From contig BPDI01000002.1 of NCBI GenBank assembly GCA_019654215.1, positions 1 through 64,000 on the forward strand: DNA of 64,000 bases, in the 5' to 3' direction. The notes under the pieces were generated by a model. The model did not search any database and had not been told where the DNA came from. It saw nothing but the letters and a program-made list of their open reading frames with translations. The translations under genes were made by a program, and so were the position numbers. Of this stretch, positions 1 to 9,412 are shown one piece after another (position 1 is the stretch's first letter; every line of letters begins with the position of its first letter). The DNA is from Gammaproteobacteria bacterium (GTDB lineage: Bacteria > Pseudomonadota > Gammaproteobacteria > Pseudomonadales > Pseudohongiellaceae).

Positions 1-343
1 ATGGGAGTGGGAGCTCGACTCACTGCGACATAGTCGTCAAACTTGTTTCAGAAAAATCAGATCATGCTAATTGGAGGCAATGTCGTGGCTGGGTTCGATT
101 GAAACTTTTGCCGGCGGATATTAAGATAATGGTTATTTTGAAGCCGCCCCCTACAACAGCCGTCGCATATTCGCCCATCTGAAATTACAAGCGGATTCCT
201 TTCCCCAACAACGCCTTGGAACTATCGCCTTCCATCCAGTCATTATCATGCCAGGAAAAGGGTAGCTTATCGCGAGTCGTCGATAGCCCGAACTGCTCTT
301 AATAAATATCTGATTAGCATATAATTCAATCAATCTTGATTAA
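1..343. other. No gene recognised
   Basis: I see no convincing reading frame here on either strand. The only open stretch, on the minus strand at about 151-333, has no RBS and no recognisable motif. The sequence is probably intergenic or too decayed to read. Confidence 0.4.
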
Positions 344-1137
344 TTGGAGCGCGTCATGTCGGATGTAATCACCACCGATCAGTACAACTTCGACTTTAAG
401 GACATCGTCAATTTTTTAAAACCATTTTCTGCGTATTCGTACCATGCCTTTGGTATGAAACTCTTTGAAGCAATTGAAGAGATGGAAGCGATTAAACGAA
501 TACGTCGACCCAATGCCATTCATACCACGGACCAGATTGTGGCATGGCAGCAAGGAATGGCTGGCCCGTTGGTATTACTGCAGAGGATCTGTCGGAGCGC
601 AGTGTAAAACGGTAATTGGATTATCTCCAAGAGATGAAGAGTGGTTATCTGGTATCGTATGAGCGGTGTCTGGTACGCCGATCATGAAAACGCTAGCGCC
701 CATCAACATGCAATGGACGTAGTTCCATTTGGCAAATATCGGGCCCATGGCGGTAAGTCCTTTGGTAAGCGGGCGTCTTTCACCGCCAGATATCTGTTTA
801 ATTATGCAACACCGGCCAGATGATCCTGTTTATTAACGGACTACAGTGGACTGGGTACAAAAAATTGGAATGGGGATGTGTCGGTGAGTCTTCCTGCGCC
901 GACTCTGGGGCAGGGCCTATCTACTGGGGAGCCCAGTCTATCGATTCCTTGTTTCGCCGAACGTCGATATGGCGGTGTAATGGAGGACGAATTTTAATGG
1001 CTATACCACCGACCTATTTGCCGAAAGTTATTGAAGGATTAAAAAACTCTCAGCAACGGCTGCGTTATCCTATTGCACAATACGGTTTTAATAATGACGT
1101 AAGAGCGGGGATGGGGTTAGTTATAGCCCTTAAATGA
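344..1137 (+). pseudogene. Unrecognised degenerate coding region
   Basis: A sequence with coding character is split over all three plus frames. It starts near the ATG at 356, preceded by GGAGCG. The first segment, to about 560, is an open protein-like stretch. Later segments continue in other frames, for example a frame starting at ITAEDLSERSVKR near 575 and one containing WNGDVSVSLPAP near 865-900. At least three indels are needed to connect them. I do not recognise the family in any frame. It could be one gene of about 260 codons or two adjacent relics. The next gene downstream is also frameshifted, so the block may have decayed together. Confidence 0.3.
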
Positions 1138-1161
1138 TGATGATTTTGGGGGAAATAAAAT

Positions 1162-1487
1162 ATGAATATACGAATATTTTTGGTTACTGTTAATTCAACT
1201 GCTTTTATCGGTGTGCTGCATCTGCCCACCAGCGTGGGCATATGGGATGTTGAATTAAATACCCCATTGGGTGCCCAACAAGTAGTTTTAACTATTGATG
1301 CAGATGGCACTGGAAGCATGGGTGGACTGCAGGGTGAACAAGAGATCGAAGGAATAACTTTCGATGGCAACGCCCTCAATTTCTCAACCAGCATCGACGC
1401 TCAGGGCAAAGCATTACTTTGGATTTTAGTGGTTCAGTTGAGGGGGGTGCTTTAAATGGAGAATTTAATACACCGTTTGGTGCGTAG
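1162..1487 (+). pseudogene. Small secreted GxWDxxxxTPxG-family protein, frameshifted
   Basis: The readable core, IWDVELNTPLG followed by a DGTG segment and IEGITFDGNALNFS, matches a recurrent uncharacterised secreted domain of about 85 residues. The last strands (ITLDFSGSVEGG then LNGEFNTPFGA, stop at 1485-1487) are in a different frame from about 1413. A hydrophobic leader ending CPPAWA lies in yet another frame around 1185-1240. So a protein of about 108 residues needs three indels to read through. A GGGGGA RBS precedes the ATG at 1162. In other organisms this domain also occurs fused to larger exported enzymes. No function is known to me; the assignment rests on motif pattern only. Confidence 0.45.
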
Positions 1488-1823
1488 CAGTGATCGGTAG
1501 TCGCCAATAAGAAAGCAAATTAGAAAGCGTTTTTTTATATTGTAGTACTGTCTCCATGTCATGTTCTGGAGTTGGAACAGAATTGTGGAATTCTTTATAT
1601 GCATAGGCGACTAAGCCTGCTTGGGTTCCGGTTAGCTCTGCAACGCAGACATGCAGGGATTTTCGCGTTCGGCAGAGTTATTAAAGCATGAATTTAGTAG
1701 AGAATTAATCAAGTCCCAAGCGATGAAATGTCTTATTCGGAATACGCTAATGGCCAACAAATCTCAGATCCTATTATGATTGAATCTGGGGTGAGGGTTT
1801 AATCTGTATTTGGAATAATTCTT
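1488..1823. other. Intergenic, possible minus-strand relic
   Basis: There is no gene on the plus strand. On the minus strand, about 1500-1660 is open for some 50 codons and reads like protein (SLHVCVAELTGTQAG, then EFHNSVPTPEHDMETV). It has no start codon or RBS, so it may be the tail of a lost gene. The rest, up to the ATG at 1824, shows nothing I can name. Confidence 0.3.
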
Positions 1824-2846
1824 ATGACCTGCAACAAACTTAAAATTATTTTAATCTTCCTGGTCATCCAGAGCAGCAGTACTGTATTTGCCGCAGAAGA
1901 ATACTTAGTACCTAAAACTCAATGGGGCCAACCAGATCTGCAGGGTGTTTGGAATTTCGCATCTAATGTGCCAACGGAACGCCCCGAAGAATTTGGTGAT
2001 CGCCAGTTTCTTACCCAAGAAGAAGTATTAGCAGCACAGCGGGAAAGATTTTCCATTGGAAGAAGACGTGAGCCCAGCCGAACATCTACCGGGGTCGAAG
2101 CCTTTTATAACGACACTATGTGGATGGAGAGAGCGCGAGTCGACGGTGTTGTGCGCACTTCGCTCTTGGTTTATCCATTAAACGGTCGTCTGCCAGAGCT
2201 GGTTGAAGGCATAACTCATCAACCAGGTGGCGAGCGAGATGTTCCAGGTGAACGTCCAGTGCGATTCGCAGTAGGTGGTATTGGTCGAGACGGTCCTGAA
2301 GATCGCGGACTATCAGAGCGTTGTCTGGTTGGTTTCAATGCCGGACCGCAATTAATGCCAAGTGTTTATAATAACAATGTTCAGATCGTTCAGAACAAAG
2401 ATTATGTCGTTATCTTTGCTGAGATGGTGCACGATGCTCGTTTGATTAGACTAACAAAAGGACCTGAATTGGATCCAAAGGTTGGGCAGTGGTCAGGCGA
2501 TTCTCGAGGTTATTGGGATGGAGATACTCTGGTAATTACAACTAAAAACTTTAATGGGCTAACCCAAAGCTTCGAAGGTTATGGCTCTTCAAAAAATAAA
2601 GTTCTTTATGAGAGATTAACTCGAATTGGTCCTGAAACTATTAATTATGAATTCACTATAGATGATCTATCCACATTTACCGATAAGCTAACGGCAATAG
2701 TTACGCTGGCAAAGGTTTCTTCCCAGCTCTACGAATACGCCTGTCATGAGGGTAACTATGGTATGGGTAACATGCTCCGTGCTGCGCGTAATCGAGATGC
2801 AACCGAATTTACAGATCGTGTAAGGGAAATGTTCCATGATCGCTAA
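1824..2846 (+). CDS. Secreted protein, WGQPDLQGxW / CHEGNYGMxNML family
   Basis: This is a 340-residue protein with a clear signal peptide (residues 1-23, ending VFAAEE). The mature start is WGQPDLQGVW, followed by a charged FLTQEEVLAAQRERF segment. The C-terminus contains the family signature YACHEGNYGMGNML and AARNRDATEF. Proteins with this architecture are common in Acidobacteria and marine Gammaproteobacteria, where they are annotated as hypothetical. No catalytic residues are known to me. The frame is intact, unlike both neighbours. It converges with the pectinacetylesterase-like gene, with 32 bases between stops and no obvious terminator. The likely location is the periplasm. Function is unknown. 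Confidence 0.75.
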   Translation: MTCNKLKIILIFLVIQSSSTVFAAEEYLVPKTQWGQPDLQGVWNFASNVPTERPEEFGDRQFLTQEEVLAAQRERFSIGRRREPSRTSTGVEAFYNDTMWMERARVDGVVRTSLLVYPLNGRLPELVEGITHQPGGERDVPGERPVRFAVGGIGRDGPEDRGLSERCLVGFNAGPQLMPSVYNNNVQIVQNKDYVVIFAEMVHDARLIRLTKGPELDPKVGQWSGDSRGYWDGDTLVITTKNFNGLTQSFEGYGSSKNKVLYERLTRIGPETINYEFTIDDLSTFTDKLTAIVTLAKVSSQLYEYACHEGNYGMGNMLRAARNRDATEFTDRVREMFHDR

Positions 2847-2878
2847 TTCGACTATTGAACTAGCAAAACCTAAAAATC

Positions 2879-3992
2879 TTATTCAGGAGCGTTCGCACAA
2901 CCCGCGGCTTCGTTGACGCAAGAGATATCAGCAACTGGATTTCCATTAATCAAGTCAGACACCCAATCTACATAGCGAACACCTTCAACTGAATACTGAT
3001 AGAACATTGGAGTGCCCATAATAGTATGGGTGCTACCTCCAGCAGTGTAATGGGAAAACTCATCGGTGTTATTTTCAATTTCCAGATAATTGTTAAGTAT
3101 GCGCTGTGGAAGAGAAAAACTTCCTTGAGGATCACCTATCAAGTAAGAAAAGTTGTACTGCACCATGTCTTCGGCAGTGTTGTATTGCGCTATGGTCAAA
3201 TTTTCATTGTGATTGGCGCTGGCAATATAAAAATCCTGAAATGTTAAAGATTGATTCGTTTCACCTGCGTACTCAGGCCAGTTAGGCAAGATGCTTGCAA
3301 CATCCCAGGCCTCAAAGGTGCGATAGATAAACGGAGAAGCATAACCACCTGCAGCATCGGCGATTAATATAACCGGTGTATCATCATAGTGTTCTGCAAT
3401 AAGTCCTGCGTAGAACGAACCACCAATTGCGCCAGCGCTACTGCCGCTAACCACAACTCTACTAGGTGCAGAAAAACTTTTATAGACCCAGTCCAATACG
3501 GTCTGACTATTAACGAAGCCATTGTGATATGCGGTTACATTTATATTTTCACCCGATTCGTTTTGATAAGTATACTCCCGTTCAACGCCGCCGACATGTA
3601 CATCACCATTACAATAGGGTACGACCACTATTGAGTAGTTGGAAAAAGGGGTTTTCTAAATTTTCGAAATTGAAAATGCCCCGCATATTGGCAGGATTGT
3701 TGGCGTCCATTTCTGCAAAAGGTGTATGTACGTTTGGTTGCATATTTAAGTCACATGCTTCACCAAACCAGCAGGCGCCACCTCCATTAAAGTAAACCAA
3801 GACTTCAGAGTTGTCTGCAGAAGGTTTGGAATAAAACTGATAAGGTGTGCCTGCCGAACAAACACCATCTGTTGTGATAGCGTTCCATCCGCTATCTAAG
3901 CTGCTAATGTTGGGTAGATCGCCTTGTGCGCCTACTACTAATGTATACCAAAGGGCAATTATTGAAATGGCGATTTTAATAAGGTGCTTCAT
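2879..3992 (-). pseudogene. Pectinacetylesterase-like (PAE/Notum) secreted esterase, one frameshift
   Basis: The two parts together form a pectinacetylesterase-family alpha/beta hydrolase. The N-terminal part has a signal peptide and the oxyanion-region motif VYFNGGGACW. After a break near 3,640 the other frame continues with VVPYCNGDVHVGG, then the nucleophile elbow SGSSAG and a C-terminal HTIMG histidine. Removing one T from the T5 run of the coding strand restores one frame of about 370 codons. I start at 3992 (MKHLIK) because GAGGAAAAG lies 6 to 12 bases upstream; an in-frame ATG at 4019 has no RBS. The family deacetylates polysaccharides or related esters. The substrate here is unknown. 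Confidence 0.7.
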
Positions 3993-4147
3993 GAAACTTT
4001 TCCTCGCTTGTAACTGCATGCTAACTAGTCACTGCAACATTGTCGATACAGAATCAGGCTAGGGCGTCCCAATAGGATTAAGTTTCTGCTACTCTCCTTT
4101 CCCCTTATCCTGAATTAAATTAAAACTTTAACCAGTGAAGATATGCC

Positions 4148-4986
4148 ATGCTTAAAGATATTCTAAGAAACGGAGACAGCATAGTTGTTCCAGGCTTTCC
4201 CATGATGCATTGTCTGCGTTACTGGCGGCTCAAGCAGGATTTAAAGCCATTTATCTTTCGGGATTTGGTGTGGCCGGAAGTCTTTCTTGGTAAACCAGAC
4301 GTAGGCCTGGTTACTGCGGAACAAATGGTTAATACAATTGGGCATGTTGTGGAAGGGTGCGAGGGGATACGCCAGTAATTGCTGATGGTGACAATGGCTA
4401 TGGAGACGTAAGCAGCGTCGCGAAACTAGTGAATGCTTATGAGGAAGCTGGTGCACAGTGTATTCAGATAGAAGATCAGGTTAGTCCAAAACGCTGCGGT
4501 CATATGGACAATAAGGAAGTAGTAGACCTAGATGAAGCAGTAAGCAAGATCGCCACATCAGTTCAATCGCGAAAGTCAGAAGATTTTCTTATCATGGCAC
4601 GCACAGATAGTCGGGCAACTCATGGTTTAAATGAAGCTTTGCGTAGAGGCGAAGCCTTTTTAAAAGCGGGTGCAGATATTCTTTTTATCGAAGCACCGGC
4701 AAGTATTGAAGAGATGGAGATTGTTAAAAAAGAATTTCCTGAGACTGTGTTGGTTGCCAACATGGTAGAAGAAGGCAAGACTCCTGTACTTAAAGTATCG
4801 GAGCTTTTCTGAGATGGGATACCAAATAGTTTTGCGCCCAATTTCTGGATTATTAGGGAGTAGTAAAAACCCTAAAGCAAAGTTATAGCGCACTTTCTAA
4901 ACGATGATCAGGATGCAATACACGCAATCTCAAGGTTAACTTTTCAGGAATATAATAAGGTGATAAAACTCACCGATTATTCTTAA
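4148..4986 (+). pseudogene. Isocitrate lyase/PEP mutase family enzyme, multiply frameshifted
   Basis: The protein can be read by switching frames: MLKDILRNGDSIVVPG, DALSALLAAQAGFKAIYLSG, GKPDVGLVTAEQM, VIADGDNGYGD, the QIEDQVSPKRCGHMDNK active-site region, then MARTDSR and IEAPAS. The C-terminus ends LTFQEYNKVIKLTDYS (stop 4984-4986). KRCGH carries the catalytic-type cysteine of the methylisocitrate lyase/carboxyphosphonoenolpyruvate phosphonomutase superfamily. Full length would be about 280 residues, normal for the family. At least five indels interrupt it (near 4200, 4290, 4360, 4805 and 4860-4890). It converges on the CMD gene with only 12 bases between the stops. It is a pseudogene unless the indels are assembly errors. 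Confidence 0.7.
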
Positions 4987-4998
4987 CTTCCATTTGTA

Positions 4999-5652
4999 CT
5001 ATTTATTCCAGGCAGAACCAGCCCAGTCAGCAACCTCTCCTGATTCAGGTATTGGAACTTCTTTTATTCGTTCTGGTACATCATCGTATTCCCAGGCGAA
5101 AGCCTTGCAAAAAACCCGGCATGCAGGTTGTAACCCATTATATGGTAAGTAAGTTCTAGTATATCTTTGTCCGAAAGGTGGGAATGCAGGGCTTCAAATA
5201 ATTCATCCGAGGCTCTACCTCCCTGCAGAATCAGGGCATCGCTCCAGGCGAGAATTGCTCGATCTTTTGCATCGTAAACATTAGATACTTCCCAGTGGGG
5301 AATTTTTTGCAATTTTCTCCTCGCTCATGCCAAATCGACGAGCGGCTTTACAGTGTTGGGAAAAAACAAACTGGCTTCCTTGCACATAGCCGGCCCGAAA
5401 ATACCCAATTCCCTGACGATAGGGTCTAATTGGCTCACGCTCTTGTCGGCAAACATGCCGAACATGCCAAAGTGTTTCGTAGCATGCTCAAAGATATAGG
5501 GAACAAGGGCAAAAACGGTCCACCAGTTACCGGGCGTGCCAGTAGCCGTGCCTGGTTCTTCAACCGGGTCTCGCTCCCCCCAAAAGAGCTTCATAATATT
5601 TGCTTATATACTCATTCGCTTCGTTCCTTGGAACTTGTTTTAGTCTGGGCAT
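4999..5652 (-). pseudogene. Carboxymuconolactone decarboxylase-like (AhpD fold), frameshifted
   Basis: Reading across frames gives MPRLKQVPRNEANEYISKYY, then GERDPVEEPG, LDPIVRELGI, QIPHWEVSNVYDAKDRAILA, ILELTYHIMGYNLHA and a tail ending DWAGSAWNK (stop at 4999). It resembles CMD/alkylhydroperoxidase-like proteins of about 215 residues. The CxxC segment falls in a shifted stretch near 5370-5400. Breaks include a G6 run near 5580 and sites near 5380, 5320 and 5100. The start at 5652 is chosen because the MPRLKQVPR opening is typical and the downstream ORF start lacks the N-terminus. It is divergent from the glyoxalase-fold gene, sharing a 134-base AT-rich promoter region. Confidence 0.65.
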
Positions 5653-5786
5653 GGTGCCCCCTCTGCATAGGATGAATTTTTGTCCATTTTAAAAAAATTT
5701 AAGGTATTGACTTTATGCCTAAATTGTCAATCATTGGAATTCTTTCGAATTGCAAATAAACCAGTGAATAAAAAGAGGAAGCTGCC

Positions 5787-6308
5787 ATGTCAGCTAATGA
5801 AAAATTTGAAATCCGTGGAGTAAATCATCTGGCACTGGTGTGCAAAGATATGAAGCGCACCGTAGATTTTTATTCAGGCATCTTGGGTATGCCGCTTACT
5901 AAGACAATCGATTTGCCGAATGGCATGGGCCAGCATTTCTTTTTTTACATTGGTAAAGGTGATTCTCTTGCATTCTTCTGGTTTCCAGATGCTCCTGAGA
6001 GTCAGCCAGGAGTTACTCATCCAGAAGCAATGGTAGGCAAAGGCTCAATAGTGTCAGCCCACGCATCCATGAATCACATAGCCCTAGATGTGCCAGAAGC
6101 AAAGATTGAAGAATACCAACAACGATTAGAAGAGGCGGGTGTGGAAGTTACTAAAGTAGTTAATCATGATGATTCTCCTACCCAGGCAAGTCCAACGATT
6201 ACCGATTCAACCTTTGTTCGATCTGTTTATTTCCGCGATCCAGATGGCATCATGCTGGAATTTGCCAGCTGGACTCGAGAAATGACTGAAGACGATGTGG
6301 ACTGGTAA
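5787..6308 (+). CDS. VOC (glyoxalase/bleomycin-resistance fold) metalloprotein
   Basis: This intact protein of 173 residues has a single vicinal-oxygen-chelate domain. VNHLALVCKDMKRTVDFYSGILG opens the first beta-alpha-beta-beta-beta module; the His of NHLAL and the Glu of MLEFASW are the usual metal ligands. SMNHIALDVPEAKIEEYQQRL opens the second module and carries the next His. The AGAGGAAG RBS lies 7 bases before the ATG. There is no signal peptide, so it is cytoplasmic. Members are dioxygenases, isomerases or lyases, and the reaction cannot be told from sequence. It stands alone between the CMD relic and the convergent arylsulfotransferase-like gene. Confidence 0.85.
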   Translation: MSANEKFEIRGVNHLALVCKDMKRTVDFYSGILGMPLTKTIDLPNGMGQHFFFYIGKGDSLAFFWFPDAPESQPGVTHPEAMVGKGSIVSAHASMNHIALDVPEAKIEEYQQRLEEAGVEVTKVVNHDDSPTQASPTITDSTFVRSVYFRDPDGIMLEFASWTREMTEDDVDW

Positions 6309-6320
6309 TTTTATCCAGTC

Positions 6321-7826
6321 TTAATTCCTGAAAGGCGCCAGCTCTTCCTCATTAAGCACACTTGGAGCAGGTTGTGGTGACAGTGGTCTAAGGGTTTTAT
6401 TCGCTAAACCTGGGTGGTCACTAGGAATGAATGTAGCTCTAAACGCTGAATACATATTCGGAATTATTGGCTGTGGTGTAAACCCACCTGGTAGTCTTAC
6501 TTCTCCGGAGTATAGCGACCAATATTCCCAAACTATTTCGCCTTCTCTATTTACTTCGATAAATCTTCCCTGAGGTCCGTAATCAATAAAAGTATTTCCG
6601 TTAGACATGCGATGGGCGCCGGAAATAAATGAAGCCCAATAGTCATCAGAATAATTCCAGACTAATTCTTGCGGCCCGAACGGTTGTCCCGGTTCTATAT
6701 GGTAAGTCCCATCAGAATTTAATGGCGGTGCGAATTCAACAGTTTCAGACACAGGTGGCGACGAGCCAATGGCGGTGTTGCTAAACGCGGTCAGATTGCC
6801 AGCACCAGGAAAACCTTCTGGAATCCAGCGGATGTCATGTTGGAGGCCTAGGCCAATACCCGTAGGTTCTGGGTGGCCATAAGCTGCAGGGTTACCCCAC
6901 CGATAGAGTAGATCACCTGCAGGCCCCTTAGCTTCTTCTGTGCTAATGCTGTGGTCAATTACCCAGATTTCATTTAATGATCTGACACTAATTGCGATTT
7001 GATCCAGTTCAGGATTATAAGCAATGGCATTGGAGTGATGCATGTCTGAACCGCGGTTACCCACTGTCGCGAGAGGTGTTGTTCGCAGATTTTCTTTCTG
7101 AGCATCGAGTTGTTCGGTTGTTACTTGCGGTATAGGTGGCCCGGCATTGATATCGATCTTGTGCGGAAAATCGATTGGATTGCCGTAATTCGGTAGATCG
7201 GGATCAGTATACTGCAGCATATGATCCCAGGCGCGCCACTCCCAAACCACATGTCCACCTTCGTCTTGAGGTTCGATTTCTACAATAATGTCTGGCCACA
7301 ATCCTGCTTCTGGCGTTTTAGCCGGGCGACGACCTGCGGATAATGATTCTGTTTTGTTTTTATTTTCCCAAGCGATTGCGAGTATGTTGCCATTGGGCAT
7401 TACTTCGAAATCATGATGCAACAGTCTTTCGTAACTAGCTAGTTCATAGGACCAAACTACTTCACCATTCCAATTGAACTTTTCGATAAACCCACCCTGG
7501 CCACCTGCATTAAATCGTGGCGCATTGGGATCTCTGCCCCCGCGCATTAAGTGTCCATCTTCTAAGAAATAAGTACTTGCAGGGCCGTATTCTCCTTTCC
7601 AGGTGTGTACAACCTGACCATCACGATTAATTAAATAAGTGGTATCGCTTATTAGCGGCGTAAACAAAATATAACCAGGCAAAAGATTTGTAGTGTTTAC
7701 CCGCAATCCTCTTTCTTCATTTAGTCCTGCCATCGCAATCAGGTCAGATGGAGGAGGTTGGCTATTAGTAGCGCAGCCAACAAGGAAAATTACACTAGTA
7801 GCAAGAGATATTAACCGTGGTTTCAT
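6321..7826 (-). CDS. Arylsulfotransferase (ASST)-family lipoprotein
   Basis: This 501-residue protein has a lipobox (LVGCATN, Cys 18), so it is predicted to be membrane-anchored outside the cytoplasm. It has a six-bladed propeller signature of the ASST family: repeats such as GQVVHTWKGEYGPAST, GEVVWSYELASYERLLHHDF, VVWEWRAWDHM and GEIVWEYWSLYSGEV. HHDF and the later MHHSNA segment provide conserved histidines of the kind used in ASST catalysis. ASST enzymes move sulfate between phenolic compounds; many marine relatives are uncharacterised. The gene is intact. Its start codon lies against a short plus-strand ORF at 7917, with a divergent promoter likely between them. Confidence 0.75.
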   Translation of the reverse strand: MKPRLISLATSVIFLVGCATNSQPPPSDLIAMAGLNEERGLRVNTTNLLPGYILFTPLISDTTYLINRDGQVVHTWKGEYGPASTYFLEDGHLMRGGRDPNAPRFNAGGQGGFIEKFNWNGEVVWSYELASYERLLHHDFEVMPNGNILAIAWENKNKTESLSAGRRPAKTPEAGLWPDIIVEIEPQDEGGHVVWEWRAWDHMLQYTDPDLPNYGNPIDFPHKIDINAGPPIPQVTTEQLDAQKENLRTTPLATVGNRGSDMHHSNAIAYNPELDQIAISVRSLNEIWVIDHSISTEEAKGPAGDLLYRWGNPAAYGHPEPTGIGLGLQHDIRWIPEGFPGAGNLTAFSNTAIGSSPPVSETVEFAPPLNSDGTYHIEPGQPFGPQELVWNYSDDYWASFISGAHRMSNGNTFIDYGPQGRFIEVNREGEIVWEYWSLYSGEVRLPGGFTPQPIIPNMYSAFRATFIPSDHPGLANKTLRPLSPQPAPSVLNEEELAPFRN

Positions 7827-7916
7827 ATGAGAATCTCAATTCCTGTCTTAATTATTACGTCAACGCTTATACCGGCTAGGGTGTTGCCGATTATTAAAAG
7901 TAAGGAGAGGAATGCA

Positions 7917-8070
7917 ATGAATAAGGTGTTTATTCTTGTCATTTTTACTTCCGCTTTGAGCAGAACTCTTATAGAGGAGAAGCACAAGATTATCCCCAAG
8001 ATTCGTCATTTGCCAGTAATTGATGCTATCTGGGACAACTAGAGAGGAACTTAAGGCGCAGTGTGGGTAA
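7917..8070 (+). pseudogene. Short secreted peptide gene, probably frameshifted
   Basis: A strong RBS (TAAGGAGAGG, 6 bases before the ATG) precedes a signal-peptide-like start, MNKVFILVIFTSALS. In that frame it ends at 8042 after 41 codons. Another frame gives a more natural mature sequence, QNSYRGEAQDYPQDSSFASN. A third ends TTREELKAQCG with a stop at 8068-8070. I infer one exported peptide of about 50 residues broken by two indels. A genuine 41-residue protein is possible. Family unknown. It lies just upstream of the monoheme protein gene and may be its operon partner. Confidence 0.35.
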
Positions 8071-8099
8071 AATACTCGTTAATCCTAGAGCGATCGATT

Positions 8100-9371
8100 A
8101 TGTCTGTTTCTAAAATTAGTTTTCTCTGCAGTCTGTTTTTGGTGCTTTTCAGTCCACAGGTGTTGCTGGGTCAGAATGATTCGCCTTATGAGCGCGAATA
8201 TTCAGTGATGAACTATGGTTCAGCACAATTGCGGGATGCAGTGACCGCATTGCAGGCGCGCATGAATGCGGGGGAAGTGAGTCTAGAGTTTAATGCGGAG
8301 CGCGGCTATCTCGACGCTGCATTGGATGCGCTTGGTATCAGTAGTACCTCCCAACTATTAGTTTTTTCCAGAACAAGTTTGCAACAACCGCTAATTTCTC
8401 CCCAATCACCCCGAGCTATTTATTTTAATGATTATACTTATGTGGCTTGGGTGCAAGAATCCGGCCTACTCGAAGTTGCAACAATGGATCCAAATCTCGG
8501 TCCTATATTTTTTACCCTTGGTCAAATTGAATCGGAGAAACCGCAGTTCAATCGAGAATTCCGCACCTGCTTACGCTGTCATGACAGTTTGTCATTAACC
8601 GGCGGTGGTACTCCACGATTTATGATGAGTTCGAATTACACCGGTGTTGCTGGCCAACTCGTTTCTCATGAAGGCAGCATCATGACCACCAGTCGTACTC
8701 CATTAAGCAGTCGCTGGGGCGGTTGGTATGTCACCGGTTTTCACGGTGAACAACGACACCTCGGAAATGTATTTATTCAAACTGCAGATGATATTTCCGA
8801 TGAAAATCTAGCGGCAACTGGCAATCGAGAATCCCTGGAAGGTCTTCCACAAATAGAACCTTACATTACACCCTATAGCGACATCGTCGCGTTGTTAGTG
8901 ATAGAGCATCAGATCGAAATTCAAAATAAAATTGCGCGCACAAATTTTTATGCTCGTACATTATTGGAAGAACAAGAGCTCGATGCTGCTGAAGTGGAAG
9001 AAGCGTTAGATGTATTGACAGAAGAGTTGCTCGAATCTTTATTCATGGTAGGACAGCCAGCACTAATTGATATTGTTGAAGGAACTTCAGGGTTCACAGC
9101 TGAATTTGAATCGAGTGGGCCTAAAGATTCTCAAGGTAGGTCTTTGCGTGATCTTGATTTACAACAACGTCTATTCAAATATCCTCTTAGTTATCTAGTT
9201 TATTCGAATGCTTATAAATCACTGCCTGAGCAGATTAAAGAACGAGTTGCCACGCGAATGGAAGAGATCTTGACCAGTAATGGAAGTAATGATGACTACG
9301 AACATCTATCTAGTGAAGATAGACGAGCAATTTCTGAAATTCTAATTGAAACGAATTGGAGTGATGAATAG
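8100..9371 (+). CDS. Secreted monoheme c-type protein of unknown function
   Basis: From the start I prefer (8100, MSVSKIS) this is a 423-residue protein with a signal peptide ending about residue 25 (VLLGQ). It has one heme c motif, C157-L-R-C160-H161, followed by a glycine-rich SLTGGGTPRFM loop. The frame extends upstream to 8061, but that start lacks an RBS and spoils the signal peptide. There are no transmembrane segments after the leader, so it should be periplasmic. A methionine or histidine axial ligand could lie in the MMSSNYTG or VSHEGSIM segments. I do not recognise a named family. The frame is intact and stands between two minus-strand genes. Confidence 0.65.
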   Translation: MSVSKISFLCSLFLVLFSPQVLLGQNDSPYEREYSVMNYGSAQLRDAVTALQARMNAGEVSLEFNAERGYLDAALDALGISSTSQLLVFSRTSLQQPLISPQSPRAIYFNDYTYVAWVQESGLLEVATMDPNLGPIFFTLGQIESEKPQFNREFRTCLRCHDSLSLTGGGTPRFMMSSNYTGVAGQLVSHEGSIMTTSRTPLSSRWGGWYVTGFHGEQRHLGNVFIQTADDISDENLAATGNRESLEGLPQIEPYITPYSDIVALLVIEHQIEIQNKIARTNFYARTLLEEQELDAAEVEEALDVLTEELLESLFMVGQPALIDIVEGTSGFTAEFESSGPKDSQGRSLRDLDLQQRLFKYPLSYLVYSNAYKSLPEQIKERVATRMEEILTSNGSNDDYEHLSSEDRRAISEILIETNWSDE

Positions 9372-9412
9372 TTGACTTCTTAAAGATAGGAAATCGGTCC
9401 AATAAAATTCGA

